Assembly (NCBI RefSeq): GCF_029892685.1
Contig: NZ_JARXVD010000010.1
Coordinates: 1 to 64,000, forward strand
Reading direction: 5' to 3'
Source of the DNA: Mycobacterium sp. OTB74
GTDB lineage: Bacteria > Actinomycetota > Actinomycetes > Mycobacteriales > Mycobacteriaceae
Length of the DNA: 64,000 nt
Under the pieces are notes generated by a model, which saw nothing but the letters and a program-made list of their open reading frames with translations, had not been told where the DNA came from and made no database searches. Position numbers and translations under genes: made by a program. How positions within the stretch are numbered: the first letter of the stretch is position 1; every line of letters begins with the position of its first letter. Below are positions 44,931-54,067 of this stretch, one piece after another.

Positions 44931-44949
44931 TGAGGTAAGCCTAAGTTAA
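44931..44949. promoter_or_regulatory. IdeR iron box upstream of the Rv3839-like gene
   Basis: TGAGGTAAGCCTAAGTTAA matches 15 of 19 positions of the iron-box palindrome. It lies 18 bases upstream of the start at 44913, a position suited to repression when iron is plentiful. Confidence 0.75.
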
Positions 44950-45039
44950 CTATCGATGGAAATCGGCGCAAGGGCTTCCTGCGCGGCACGCGCATACGAC
45001 TGGCCCGTAACGGGCGGGATCAGCCGTTAGGGTGGCAGC

Positions 45040-45954
45040 GTGGCACGCATCGCCTACCTCGGTCCGCGGGGAACGTTCACCGAAGCGGCCCTGCTGCAGA
45101 TGGCGGACGCTGTGCCCGGCGGGCCGGATGTTGAGGCCGTGTCGTATGACAGCGCCGGAGCGGCCCTGGAGGCGGTGCGCACCGGCGACGCGGATTTCGC
45201 CTGTGTGCCGATCGAGAACTCCATCGACGGATCGGTGCTGCCCACCATGGACAGCCTGGCGTCGGGCGCTTCGGTGCAGATCTACGCCGAGTGCACCCTG
45301 GACGTGGCATTCAGCATCGTGGTGCGGCCGGGCACGGATAAAGCAGACGTGTCGACGGTGGCGGCGTTCCCGGTTGCTGCTGCCCAGGTGCGGCAGTGGT
45401 TGGCGCACCAGCTGCCCGCAGCCACGATCGTGCCGGCGATATCCAATGCTGGTGCTGCACAAGAGGTTTCCGAAGGGCGTGCCGACGCCGGGGTCAGTAC
45501 GGCACTTGCCGCGGAGCTTTGGGGTCTGGCCACCCTGGCTGAAGGTGTCGTCGACGAGCCCAATGCACGTACGCGCTTCGTGCTGGCCGGCCGGCCGGGG
45601 TCACCGCCGCCACGGACCGGTGCCGACCGCACGTCGGTGGTGCTGCGGCTGCGCAACGAACCTGGTGCGCTGGTTGCCGCGCTGACCGAGTTCGCGATTC
45701 GCGACATCGATCTCACCCGGATCGAATCTCGGCCCACCAGAACAGGATTGGGCACCTACATCTTCTTCCTCGATTGTGTCGGGCATGTCGAGGACGACTT
45801 GGTCGCCGAAGCGCTCAAAGCGTTGCACCGTCGCTCTGCCGAGGTGCGCTATCTGGGTTCCTGGCCGACCGGGGTCGCTGCCGGCGCAGTGCCGCCGGCG
45901 ACAGACGAGAGCACCCGGTGGCTGACGGATTTGAGGGCGGGGGATCGCGCATGA
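45040..45954 (+). CDS. pheA: Prephenate dehydratase
   Basis: A 304-residue PheA catalysing prephenate to phenylpyruvate in phenylalanine synthesis. The catalytic domain (about residues 1-185) has the GPRGTFTEAA start, PIENSIDGSVLPT and the TRF motif in NARTRFVL. The C-terminal ACT domain (about 200-280) has the ESRP motif in TRIESRPTR for phenylalanine feedback control. GTG start. Its stop overlaps the first unit of a 35-bp tandem repeat that precedes the next gene. Confidence 0.96.
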   Translation: MARIAYLGPRGTFTEAALLQMADAVPGGPDVEAVSYDSAGAALEAVRTGDADFACVPIENSIDGSVLPTMDSLASGASVQIYAECTLDVAFSIVVRPGTDKADVSTVAAFPVAAAQVRQWLAHQLPAATIVPAISNAGAAQEVSEGRADAGVSTALAAELWGLATLAEGVVDEPNARTRFVLAGRPGSPPPRTGADRTSVVLRLRNEPGALVAALTEFAIRDIDLTRIESRPTRTGLGTYIFFLDCVGHVEDDLVAEALKALHRRSAEVRYLGSWPTGVAAGAVPPATDESTRWLTDLRAGDRA

Positions 45955-46028
45955 GTGGGCAGCGAGGAGCGAAGGCGGATCGCGCATGAGTGGGCAGCGA
46001 GGAGCGAAGGCGGATCGCGCATGAGTGG
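45943..46028 (+). repeat. 35-bp tandem repeat at the pheA / mutase junction
   Basis: Unit 1 (45943-45977) and unit 2 (45978-46012) are identical; a partial third copy of 16 bases follows. Each unit contains GCATGAGTGG, so the pheA stop and the downstream start codon, which would overlap as ATGA in a single-copy ancestor, are now 70 bases apart. Confidence 0.95.
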
Positions 46029-46689
46029 ACGTTTGGTTCTTGTGCGGCACGGACAGTCCGAAGCCAACGTCGGCAAGCAGATGGACACCCGGCCCCCGGG
46101 TACGCGGCTGACTGAACTCGGGCACCGCCAAGCTCGCGAGTTCGCAGCGGACTGGCAGCATCCGGTCGGACTGGTGTTGCACTCGGTGGCTGTGCGCGCC
46201 GTGCAGACCGCCACTGATATCGCGGACCGACTTGGTCTGGAACCGGTGGAAGCGTGGGGCATCCACGAGGTCCAGGTGGGCGACCTAGAAGGCCGCAGCG
46301 ACCAGGCGGCTATCGATGAGTTCAACGCGGTATACCGCCAGTGGCAGCAGGGCGCAGTGGATGTGCCGATGCCGGGCGGCGAGAGCGGCGGTCAGGTTCT
46401 GGATCGATACCTGCCGGTGCTGTCGCAACTGCGGATGAGATATCTCGATGACCACGACTGGGTAAGCGATATCGCGGTGGTTAGTCATGGGGCGGCGATC
46501 CGTCTGGTTGCCGCACACCTGTCCGGCGTCGATGTCGACTTCGCGCTCGGGAACCATCTGGCCAACACGGGCTCCGTGGTACTGAGCCCGACCACCGATG
46601 GACGATGGAGTTGTGTGCAGTGGGGATCAATAACCCCGCCGTTCTATCCCGGACACGAAGTGCCGGGCATCACCGACCCGATGGGCTGA
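46021..46689 (+). CDS. Histidine phosphatase / phosphoglycerate-mutase-like protein (Rv3837c-like)
   Basis: A 222-residue histidine phosphatase. The phosphoacceptor histidine is in LVRHGQSEAN (H10), with the second catalytic His in VVSHGAAIRLVAAHL and the basic pocket residue in the AVRAVQTATDIA segment. It probably dephosphorylates a small metabolite. The ATG at 46021 starts the third, partial copy of the tandem repeat; in-frame GTG at 45955 would add 22 residues encoded by repeat DNA and is unlikely. Confidence 0.88.
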   Translation: MSGRLVLVRHGQSEANVGKQMDTRPPGTRLTELGHRQAREFAADWQHPVGLVLHSVAVRAVQTATDIADRLGLEPVEAWGIHEVQVGDLEGRSDQAAIDEFNAVYRQWQQGAVDVPMPGGESGGQVLDRYLPVLSQLRMRYLDDHDWVSDIAVVSHGAAIRLVAAHLSGVDVDFALGNHLANTGSVVLSPTTDGRWSCVQWGSITPPFYPGHEVPGITDPMG

Positions 46690-46696
46690 AACCCGC

Positions 46697-47047
46697 TCAG
46701 CCCCAGCCTAATTCGTGTAACCGCTTGTCGTCGATGCCGAAATGGTGGGCGATCTCGTGGATTACGGTGATCACCACTTCCTCGACGACGTCCTGTTCGG
46801 TGTCGCAGATGTCCAGCAGCGCATCGCGGTAGATGGTGATGGTGTCGGGCAACGCGCCCGAATACCAGGAGTCACGCTCAGTCAACGCGGTGCCCTCGTA
46901 CAGGCCGAGGATGTCGGGCTCCTCCGGATGGCGAGCCTCTACCAGCACCACGACGTTGTCGATGGCTGCTGCAAGATCGGGCGGGATCAGGTCGAGGGCA
47001 TCGGAGACCAGATCGTCGAACCGTTGCGCCGGCATCCGCACGGCCAT
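46697..47047 (-). CDS. Small metallopeptidase, minimal zincin (Rv3836-like)
   Basis: A 116-residue protein with a HEIAH zinc motif (H97-H101 within VITVIHEIAHHFGIDD) near its C terminus; DUF1025-like minimal zincins have the same layout. The third ligand is probably the Asp or His that follows. The N terminus (FDDLVSDALDLIPPDLAAAIDNVVV) is the other conserved block. Peptidase activity has not been shown for the family. It is followed on the same strand by the Rv3835-like gene, arranged as in M. tuberculosis. Confidence 0.85.
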   Translation of the reverse strand: MAVRMPAQRFDDLVSDALDLIPPDLAAAIDNVVVLVEARHPEEPDILGLYEGTALTERDSWYSGALPDTITIYRDALLDICDTEQDVVEEVVITVIHEIAHHFGIDDKRLHELGWG

Positions 47048-47053
47048 CTCGGG

Positions 47054-48493
47054 TTACTGGCCCGGGGCCGGAGGTGCTATGGGCTCCGCCGGTCCAGGCG
47101 GAGCACCTGCAGGCGGACCACCGGCAGGCGGAGCGCCTGCCGGCGGAGCCACTCCGGGCGGTGGCGGCACGTCGTCGCCCGCAGGCGGTGGCGGTGCGCC
47201 GTCGCCCGGGGGAGGGCCGTTGAGGAATGTGTTGCCCTGCGGTGGCGGTCCGTTTTGGCCCGATGCCCCGCCCGGAAGGTGCTGGTTGCCCTGCGTGCTC
47301 TGCTGGCCGGATTGCGACGAGCCGGACGAGCTCGATGAGTTGGACGAGGAGCCCGAGGAGCTTGAAGAAGAGCCCGATGAGGAGCTCGACGAGTTGCTCG
47401 GCGGCTCGACCACCGGAATTGGCGACAGATTCAGGCGCTCATCGGGAATCGCCGGTGGCGCTGCCGGAGGCTGTCCGTTGACCAGTAGTTGGCCCTTGGC
47501 GCTGTTGACCAGTGTCGACCAGCCGCCGTTGCCGATGGCCGAACCGATGCTGCACGAGACCTGCCGGCTGCCGGCCGACCAGCTCGGCAGTGCGATGGAG
47601 CTGTAAATCGGTGTCAAGGTGGTGGTGCGCAGCTGTACCGGAGCCAGATACGCGTCGGTGATCTTGGTGCACTCGTCCTTGAGGTAGCCCAGCTGATCAG
47701 GTTCGGCGGGCAGAGCGTCGTGGTACTTGTCGGCGAGGTTGACCGCTCCGGTGACCTCCATCGAGTGCGGAGTGGAGCAGTCGACCGGGATGTCGGTGAG
47801 CTGATTGGTGGCCGGATCGATGCCCAGGCAGGTGCCGGCCGGCCAGACCTTCGACTGATCGACGTCAGCGACCCTGCCCTTGTACGGAAGTTGGTGGTTC
47901 TCGGGACCGAGAAGCTGCAGGCCGCACAACACGTGGCGCTCGCCCTTCTGCTTCCAGGTCTGTTCGCCGGGCATGACCAAGCTCACGCTGAACTTGCCGT
48001 TCGGGTCGAACCGCGGACCCAGGTACTGACGTGCGGCGTTCTGGCACTGTTCCTGCGCCATCTGGTGGGTCCGGGCCTCCGACGGCGGCGGCGCGTCATG
48101 GCCGTACTCGCTGCCGGGGAACGTCGACAAGTCCAGAGACTGGGCGACCTCGAATCGGTGCTCGTCCTTGCAGTCGACGATGCTGATCGATCCCGGGGAA
48201 TTGGCCGGCCAGTTCAGGCAGTCACCGGGCTTTGCGCGGTCGAAAGTCTCGCTGACCCGCGCGGTATTGACCCGGTTGGTGTGCAGATTGAGTCCGGCGG
48301 GTCCTTCGAAGTTGCTGGGCGTTAACGTCAGGACGCCTGCGATGAGCAGACCACCGAGGGCAGCGAGCAGAAGCGTGCGCTGAGTCTTGGTGGCATGCAA
48401 TCGTTGCCACCAAGGGGGTGTTTTCTTCGGCGGCTCCGATTGGGTGGTGAGGCCCGGTTCGACCGCCGTGGGTGCGTCCAACATCGCCTCCAT
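47054..48493 (-). CDS. Membrane-anchored septum-formation-type protein with Ser/Pro-rich tail (Rv3835-like)
   Basis: A 479-residue protein with a short cytoplasmic N terminus, one transmembrane helix at about residues 40-57, and two repeated extracytoplasmic modules each built round conserved cysteines (GDCLNWP...[19 protein letters not shown]...[11 protein letters not shown]), as in the 'septum formation' domain family. A Ser-rich linker (about residues 375-410) and a Gln/Gly/Pro-rich tail of 70 residues follow. The start at 48493 or three codons later is uncertain. Cell-wall localisation is likely. Confidence 0.82.
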   Translation of the reverse strand: MEAMLDAPTAVEPGLTTQSEPPKKTPPWWQRLHATKTQRTLLLAALGGLLIAGVLTLTPSNFEGPAGLNLHTNRVNTARVSETFDRAKPGDCLNWPANSPGSISIVDCKDEHRFEVAQSLDLSTFPGSEYGHDAPPPSEARTHQMAQEQCQNAARQYLGPRFDPNGKFSVSLVMPGEQTWKQKGERHVLCGLQLLGPENHQLPYKGRVADVDQSKVWPAGTCLGIDPATNQLTDIPVDCSTPHSMEVTGAVNLADKYHDALPAEPDQLGYLKDECTKITDAYLAPVQLRTTTLTPIYSSIALPSWSAGSRQVSCSIGSAIGNGGWSTLVNSAKGQLLVNGQPPAAPPAIPDERLNLSPIPVVEPPSNSSSSSSGSSSSSSGSSSNSSSSSGSSQSGQQSTQGNQHLPGGASGQNGPPPQGNTFLNGPPPGDGAPPPPAGDDVPPPPGVAPPAGAPPAGGPPAGAPPGPAEPIAPPAPGQ

Positions 48494-48617
48494 TGTGACA
48501 GGCGTGTCGGGAGCTGTGACAAGTGTTGCAGCTATAATGTTATGTGGCTGTGCTCGGCGGCCGGTACATGTCGCCCCGAGATTCCAAGCCAGCGCCGCCG
48601 AAAGTAGTGTGACGGCC

Positions 48618-49871
48618 GTGATCGACCTCAAGTTGTTGCGCGAAGATCCTGACCGGGTGCGCGCGTCGCAACGGTCCCGTGGCGAAGACCCGGTCCTCGT
48701 CGACGCGTTGCTGGCGGCCGATGCGCAACGCCGTGCTGCCGTGTCCTCCGCTGACAATCTGCGCGCGGAGCAGAAAGCAGCCAGCAAGCAGGTGGGTGCG
48801 GCCGCGCCGGACGAGCGGCCGGCGTTGCTGGCCAAGGCCAAGGAGCTGGCCGAACAGGTCAAGGCCGCGGAAGCCCAGCAGGCCGAGGCGGAAAAGGACT
48901 TCACCGCAGCGCATATGGCGATCGGCAACGTCATCATCGACGGGGTGCCCGCCGGCGGCGAGAGCGACTTCCAGGTGCTCGACATTGTGGGGACACCCAC
49001 TGAGATCGAGAACCCGCGCGACCACTTGGAACTCGGCGAAGCGCTCGGTGTGCTCGACATGGAGCGCGGTGCCAAGGTGTCCGGATCGCGCTTCTACTTC
49101 CTGACCGGGGTGGGCGCGCTGCTGCAGCTCGGCCTGCTGCAGCTGGCGGTGCGGCTGGCCACCGAGAACGGCTTCACCCTGATGATCCCGCCGGTCCTGG
49201 TGCGGCCAGAAGTGATGCGCGGCACCGGATTCCTGGGTGCGCACGCCGACGAGATCTACCGGCTCGAAGCCGACGACATGTATCTGGTCGGGACCTCGGA
49301 GGTGCCGCTTGCCGGCTACCACGCCGACGAGATTCTGGACCTGTCCGACGGCCCGCTGCGCTACGCCGGATGGTCGTCGTGCTTCCGCCGGGAGGCAGGC
49401 AGTTACGGCAAGGACACCCGCGGCATCATCCGGGTGCACCAGTTCGACAAGGTCGAGGCGTTCATCTACTGCAAGCCTGAGGACGCCGAGGCCGAGCATC
49501 AGAAGCTGCTCGGTTGGCAGCGCGAGATGCTGGCCGCCATCGAGGTGCCCTACCGTGTAATCGATGTTGCTGCAGGCGATCTGGGTTCCTCGGCAGCGCG
49601 CAAGTACGACTGTGAGGCGTGGGTGCCCACCCAGCGGGCCTACCGCGAGCTGACCTCGACGTCGAACTGCACCACGTTCCAGGCGCGCAGGCTGTCCACG
49701 CGGTACCGCGACGAGAACGGCAAGCCGCAGATCGCCGCGACACTGAACGGCACGTTGGCCACCACTCGCTGGCTGGTCGCAATCCTGGAGAATCACCAGC
49801 AGCCCGACGGCAGCGTCCGGGTGCCCGAGGCGCTGGTGCCCTACGTCGGAAAGTCGGTGCTGGTTCCATGA
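48618..49871 (+). CDS. serS: Seryl-tRNA synthetase
   Basis: A 417-residue class II synthetase. The N-terminal coiled-coil arm (residues about 30-105) binds the long variable arm of tRNA-Ser. Class II motif 2 is [23 protein letters not shown], motif 3 is [19 protein letters not shown], and [10 protein letters not shown] contacts serine. The GTG at 48618 gives the conserved IDLKLLRE N terminus; an alternative GTG lies three codons upstream. Its stop overlaps the following gene by four bases (ATGA). Confidence 0.97.
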   Translation: MIDLKLLREDPDRVRASQRSRGEDPVLVDALLAADAQRRAAVSSADNLRAEQKAASKQVGAAAPDERPALLAKAKELAEQVKAAEAQQAEAEKDFTAAHMAIGNVIIDGVPAGGESDFQVLDIVGTPTEIENPRDHLELGEALGVLDMERGAKVSGSRFYFLTGVGALLQLGLLQLAVRLATENGFTLMIPPVLVRPEVMRGTGFLGAHADEIYRLEADDMYLVGTSEVPLAGYHADEILDLSDGPLRYAGWSSCFRREAGSYGKDTRGIIRVHQFDKVEAFIYCKPEDAEAEHQKLLGWQREMLAAIEVPYRVIDVAAGDLGSSAARKYDCEAWVPTQRAYRELTSTSNCTTFQARRLSTRYRDENGKPQIAATLNGTLATTRWLVAILENHQQPDGSVRVPEALVPYVGKSVLVP

Positions 49872-50677
49872 TTTCACTTGATTTCGCCGAATTGCGTACC
49901 TGGTTCGGCTTCGGTGTGGCGGGCAACTTCGCCGGCCATCTCGAACAGGCCGGGGAGGCAGTCGATTTCGTCAACGTGAAGTCCGATGGGGTTGCCCCCA
50001 AAGGGATTTTTCCGTGGTATGCGCCGGGTAACGACACCTTCCTGGGTGAGTTCCCGTTGTCGTCGGACACCGTGCAGCTGCCGGTCAGTGACACGCCGCT
50101 GAACCTGCAGATCGAACCTGAGGTCGCATTGGCTTGCGAGGTCTCGTGGTCCGGGGACCGGGTCGTCGGGCTGCAGCCGTTTGCGCTCGGGGCATTCAAC
50201 GATTGCTCGATCCGGCGGCCGAATGCACCCAAGATCAGTCATAAGAAGAATTGGGGCCCGGCATCCAAAGGTGTTGCGGCGAAGTTCTTCCCGATCAGTG
50301 ACCTGTCGGCCGACGGACCGACGGCAACGCTGCGGCTGGCCTGCTTCCTGGACGACGGCAGCGGCGTAGAGCAGGCATACGGCATGGACAGCGCACTGCT
50401 GGGCTACTCGTATTACGGCCAGCAGCTGCTGGACTGGATCGTCGACCGGCTGGCGAACCAAAAAGGTTCCGCTGATACGCCTTTGGAGGACGTCGGCGCA
50501 CTGATGGTGGCCAGTGGGCATCCGTCGCATCTGTTGGTCGGCATTGGCTCCACGCGCTATACCGAGCTGGGTGAATCGACTTACCTCAAGCCGGGAGATC
50601 AGTCCATCGTGCGGGTGTATGACACCGCGTCATCGGCGGTGTCCGAATTGCGGCAGACGGTACGGGCTGCGGGTTAG
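49868..50677 (+). CDS. DUF5718 protein, FAH-like fold
   Basis: A 269-residue protein that begins at ATGA overlapping ser[37 protein letters not shown] and [11 protein letters not shown] are reminiscent of fumarylacetoacetate-hydrolase-family proteins; NCBI-style names would be DUF5718. Metal-binding E and D residues of FAH enzymes are only partly apparent, so a catalytic role is uncertain. Translational coupling with serS suggests shared expression but does not indicate a role in translation. Confidence 0.75.
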   Translation: MISLDFAELRTWFGFGVAGNFAGHLEQAGEAVDFVNVKSDGVAPKGIFPWYAPGNDTFLGEFPLSSDTVQLPVSDTPLNLQIEPEVALACEVSWSGDRVVGLQPFALGAFNDCSIRRPNAPKISHKKNWGPASKGVAAKFFPISDLSADGPTATLRLACFLDDGSGVEQAYGMDSALLGYSYYGQQLLDWIVDRLANQKGSADTPLEDVGALMVASGHPSHLLVGIGSTRYTELGESTYLKPGDQSIVRVYDTASSAVSELRQTVRAAG

Positions 50678-50693
50678 CCGCGCTTGCACCGAC

Positions 50694-51317
50694 TTACGGC
50701 GCCGGCTCCGCGCCGCACTGGGCAAGCGTCGGCGTGGAGAACGTGACGGATCCGACGCCGCCCAGCGTCATCCCGTTGTCGGCGAGCGTCATAGCCGTTG
50801 AATACCGGCAGGTTTGAATTCCGGTCAGTCCGGTGAGGAATTGGACGTCGTAGGTGTAGATGAAGGCACGCACGAGTTGATTTGCGTCCCAAGGCACATC
50901 CAGTGCGAAGCCCAGCGACGACCCTGACCTGGCATTGAGTATGCGTGGACCCACTTCACCGATGCCGGGAGTGAGGTTGAACGGTCTGCCGTCAGGCTTG
51001 GTGCCCGCCACGCTGACGCTGGTGATCCGATATCCGGTGGACCCGGACGGGACGCCCTGACCCCTTCGGATGTTGGTGCTGAACAGGATTGAGTAGTTGG
51101 TGCCACCCACAATCGCTGTCGTACTGAAGCTCGTCGCGGTGAACTGCTGCGGAAGCTGAGCTGCGCAGTTGCCGACCATGCCGGATGGATCGCTGCATTC
51201 CGAGGGAGCCGCCAAAGCCACTGGTACAACCATCGCAGCACCGACGGCAGGCACGGACAGAGCGGCCCCGCGGATGAATCTGCGGCGGGAGAGTGCACGC
51301 GCTGAACTGATGGTCAT
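50694..51317 (-). CDS. Tat-exported protein of unknown function
   Basis: A 207-residue secreted protein with a twin-arginine signal, ALSRRRFIRGAALSVPAVGAAMVV, and an ALA cleavage site near residue 38. The mature part contains three or four cysteines and repeated beta-like segments such as TGYRITSVSVAGTKPDGRP and FTATSFSTTAIV. No known domain is recognised. An AGGAGG ribosome site precedes the ATG at 51317. It stands between the DUF5718 gene (convergent) and a PH-like gene. Confidence 0.7.
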   Translation of the reverse strand: MTISSARALSRRRFIRGAALSVPAVGAAMVVPVALAAPSECSDPSGMVGNCAAQLPQQFTATSFSTTAIVGGTNYSILFSTNIRRGQGVPSGSTGYRITSVSVAGTKPDGRPFNLTPGIGEVGPRILNARSGSSLGFALDVPWDANQLVRAFIYTYDVQFLTGLTGIQTCRYSTAMTLADNGMTLGGVGSVTFSTPTLAQCGAEPAP

Positions 51318-51405
51318 TGGACGTCCTCCTCGTTGGCTCGTACCCCGACCCGCTGTACCGAACTTACAACGATGACCACGCCATCGCGGGAATTCCAAGC
51401 CGGAC

Positions 51406-51741
51406 TTACTCCCGGCCCGCCAACAACTCGTCCAGCACCCGCACGAACTCACCGGGCCGTTGCGGGGTAAAAGCCGGCGACGGGGTGCCGTCTTCGACAT
51501 CCAGCACCACCAACGTCGACTTGATCGGCCGCCAGATGTCCAGCGGCATCCAATGCGCCGGGTTGGTGCTGCCCCAGATGCGGAACCGCTCCAGGAACAG
51601 CCCCAGCGGTTCGGACCGGTAACCGCGCACCGAGCGTAGCGGAATGATCTTCGACGTCCCGGAGGGAAAGTGGTAGCGCCGCAAGGTGATCGCCTCGCGG
51701 TCCAACTGGATCATGCCATCGTCGTACTGTGGACCTCTCAC
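51406..51741 (-). CDS. Small PH-like domain protein
   Basis: A 111-residue protein with seven short beta strands and a C-terminal helix (RPGEFVRVLDELLAGRE), a pattern typical of bacterial PH-like domains: LDREAITLRRYHFPSGTSKIIPLRSVRGYRSEPLG...FRIWGS...LDIWRPIKSTLVVLDVEDG. The GTG start overlaps the Rieske-fusion gene stop (GTGA), so it is translationally coupled to it. Function unknown. Confidence 0.7.
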   Translation of the reverse strand: MRGPQYDDGMIQLDREAITLRRYHFPSGTSKIIPLRSVRGYRSEPLGLFLERFRIWGSTNPAHWMPLDIWRPIKSTLVVLDVEDGTPSPAFTPQRPGEFVRVLDELLAGRE

Positions 51742-53300
51742 AATTTGGTGCTCCGCAGTTCATGACCCTTGGACGTCAAGCAGCGTCCGTTCTCCAGATT
51801 CCATTGCCAGCCATGCAGATTGCAGGTCAGCGTGGTGCCCTCGACCACGCCGAACTTCGACAGGTCGGCCTTCAGGTGCGGGCAGCGGCGCTGAATCTCA
51901 TAGCCGTCCAGTTCGATTGACGCCGATGTGTCGTGCGCCTCGGCGAACCAGCCGTCTGCATAGGCGATGCGCTCATCGGTCAGGCACTTGAAGAACGTGT
52001 ACAGGTACTCGTTGTAACCGCCGACCCGCCAGGCCTCGAACCGGGTGGACAGGAAGATGGTGTTCACCCAGTCGGGCTCGTCGTCGCGCAGCACGGTGCG
52101 TACCAATTCCGGCGCGATACCGAATCCGTAGCGGAACTTCTCATCTGGAATCGCCGAGCGCACAATACGTTTCGGGAAGTCCAGTACCACGGTCTCTGAA
52201 TTTTTCCCGCTGCCGATCCTCAACTCCACCGGGTATCCGATGCCGTCGCAGATCTGGTCGCTCTGCGCCATGATCGGTTCGAACTTGGCGCGCAACGGCT
52301 CCAGCAGTGAATCACCGGAAGCTGGTGCCCACGAGGCTTTTTCAGCGGCAAGCACCGGCGCCATTCGCTGCGCGTACGCCTCGATGTATGCAGCTTTACC
52401 CGTGGTGAAGATCGCTTCGGCTTCGGTCTCCGAGACTGGGTGCTGCAGCGAGTCCAGCGAGGACCCGCTGAAGGCGGCGACCGTTCCCGGGATCATCAGC
52501 AATCCGCCATCGTGGCCATGCTGGCGCAGCTGGTCCAGGAACACCATCTGGTCGGGGAAGATGTTCGCCGGATCGTCGTGATCGTCGTTGAGCCAACGCA
52601 ATTCGTCGTCCAGGAAGCACGGCGGCCCGGCCGACGGCACCACCCAGGTGGCCCCCACCTGCGCGATGTACTGGCGGCATCGGTCCATCTGGCGCTGCCG
52701 TTTCTGGGTGCCGAACGCCTCTTTGGCTCGGGCCGGCATGTCGTAGACCATCGGGTACCAGATGGCCCCCGAGTACTGCAGCATGTGTACGTCGACATGC
52801 CCGAACTCGGTCGCCAGCATGTCCAGATCGATCGGCCGGGCGTCGTTCATGTTGAAAGCGACAGTCTCGCCGTCCGATAGCACCAGGCCGGAGTCGCCGA
52901 TCGGACCGTCGGCCGGCGCCCGCAACGCGATGATCATCACGTCAAGGTCGCCCTTGGGCCCGCTGACGGTGTGTTTGACCGAATCGGTGGTCTCGAAGAA
53001 CTTGTGGAAGCCCAGCGCCTCCAGTTCACGGCGAAGGTCCGGAACCGGGAAGTCCGGCAGCAGCACCGTCGCGTCTTTGTTCACATGCGCGCGCAGGTGC
53101 TCGGGGTCGAAGTGATCCTTGTGCAGGTGGCTGACATAGAGGTAGTCACAGTCGCCGAGGGCATCCCAGTCCAGTTGGCTGTTGTCCGGGAACGGAAACC
53201 ACGACGCGAAGTAGGCCGGGTTCACCCACGGGTCGCACAGAATGCTGCCCGCCGCGGTGTCGATCCGGAATCCGGCGTGTCCGACGCTTGTGACCTGCAC
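51738..53300 (-). CDS. Metallo-beta-lactamase / Rieske 2Fe-2S fusion protein (Rv3818 homologue)
   Basis: A 520-residue two-domain protein. The N-terminal metallo-beta-lactamase-fold domain has HAGF, SHLHKDHFD (HxHxDH, with residues at about 64-69) and a GLVLSDGETVAFNMNDARPID segment. The C-terminal Rieske centre shows CPHLKADL and CNLHGWQW, giving the two Cys/His ligand pairs. The combination suggests a di-metal hydrolase or oxygenase linked to electron transfer; Rv3818 is uncharacterised. GTG at 53300 matches the family N terminus VQVTSVGHAGF. Confidence 0.87.
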   Translation of the reverse strand: MQVTSVGHAGFRIDTAAGSILCDPWVNPAYFASWFPFPDNSQLDWDALGDCDYLYVSHLHKDHFDPEHLRAHVNKDATVLLPDFPVPDLRRELEALGFHKFFETTDSVKHTVSGPKGDLDVMIIALRAPADGPIGDSGLVLSDGETVAFNMNDARPIDLDMLATEFGHVDVHMLQYSGAIWYPMVYDMPARAKEAFGTQKRQRQMDRCRQYIAQVGATWVVPSAGPPCFLDDELRWLNDDHDDPANIFPDQMVFLDQLRQHGHDGGLLMIPGTVAAFSGSSLDSLQHPVSETEAEAIFTTGKAAYIEAYAQRMAPVLAAEKASWAPASGDSLLEPLRAKFEPIMAQSDQICDGIGYPVELRIGSGKNSETVVLDFPKRIVRSAIPDEKFRYGFGIAPELVRTVLRDDEPDWVNTIFLSTRFEAWRVGGYNEYLYTFFKCLTDERIAYADGWFAEAHDTSASIELDGYEIQRRCPHLKADLSKFGVVEGTTLTCNLHGWQWNLENGRCLTSKGHELRSTKL

Positions 53301-53337
53301 AAATACCCCTAATTGCAATGTTGGCTCGCGAGCGAGT

Positions 53338-54063
53338 CTAGCCGGATTCCGGCGCGTCCCAGAGTGAGCGGTAGTAGGCGATGCGCTCGTCGTCCCGGGC
53401 GACCCCGTACGCGTCGAGCAACGCGGCCTCGTAGTTCCCGGGATAGTTCCAGTCCAGCGACATGGTCGCGATGGCCAGGTCCGCCCAGCGGTCGGCGATT
53501 CCGAGATCGCCCAAATCCACGTGCCCGACGAACTGCCCGGCGTCGTTCATCAGGGTGTTGGGCGCGCAGGCGTCACCGTGACAGACGACCAACCGGTCCG
53601 GCACCGGACCCGGCGTCACCCAGGACGGTGGCCCGAACGGGCAGCCCGCCACCGGCAGTGCATCGTGCATGATTCGCAGGCCGGTGCCGATCGCCCGCGC
53701 TGCGGTCTCGGGATCGGCACGCCACAGCGGATCGACGGCGGAACGGCCCCGCAGCCCGGCGGTGCGCAACCAACCGGGCCCCTCATCAAGTACGCGCGGA
53801 GCGGAGACGAACAGACCGGCCCAGCGCAACCGCACCGACTCCGCGGTCAGCAGCGCCGCGTGTTCGGCCGGATAGGTTTTGACGAACTCAGCGCCCGCGC
53901 CGATCGAGAACGTCACACCGCCCAACTCGTTGACCCACACTGGAGTCACTGTGCGGCCGTCGGCCTGCGAGGTAACCACGTCAGGGATCGGCATCGGTCC
54001 GTCGGGAAATGTCACCTCGACGACCTTTCCACGCAGTGTGCCGGTGGGCGGCACTAGGCTGAC
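53338..54063 (-). CDS. Aminoglycoside phosphotransferase/choline-kinase-like protein (Rv3817-like)
   Basis: An APH-fold kinase of about 241 residues. The catalytic loop is VCHGDACAPNTLM (HGD...N), followed by the DLGDLGIADRWADLAIA metal-binding motif (DxG / DPA-type). VTFSIGAGAEFVKTY provides the glycine-rich and lysine region. The natural substrate is unknown; resistance to aminoglycosides should not be assumed. Start is uncertain: a GTG at 54063 leaves room for the divergent gene, whereas an ATG at 54093 would overlap its start by 26 bases. Confidence 0.82.
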   Translation of the reverse strand, partial: VSLVPPTGTLRGKVVEVTFPDGPMPIPDVVTSQADGRTVTPVWVNELGGVTFSIGAGAEFVKTYPAEHAALLTAESVRLRWAGLFVSAPRVLDEGPGWLRTAGLRGRSAVDPLWRADPETAARAIGTGLRIMHDALPVAGCPFGPPSWVTPGPVPDRLVVCHGDACAPNTLMNDAGQFVGHVDLGDLGIADRWADLAIATMSLDWNYPGNYEAALLDAYGVARDDERIAYYRSLWDAPESG

Positions 54064-54067
54064 CGAT

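Noticed and set aside
45955..46020. N-terminal extension of the mutase starting at GTG 45955
   Set aside because: The extra 22 residues are encoded entirely by the tandem repeat, and the family start MSGRLVLVRHG fits the ATG at 46021.
53338..54063. Aminoglycoside resistance gene
   Set aside because: The APH-like fold is common for housekeeping kinases and the gene sits in a conserved mycobacterial block.
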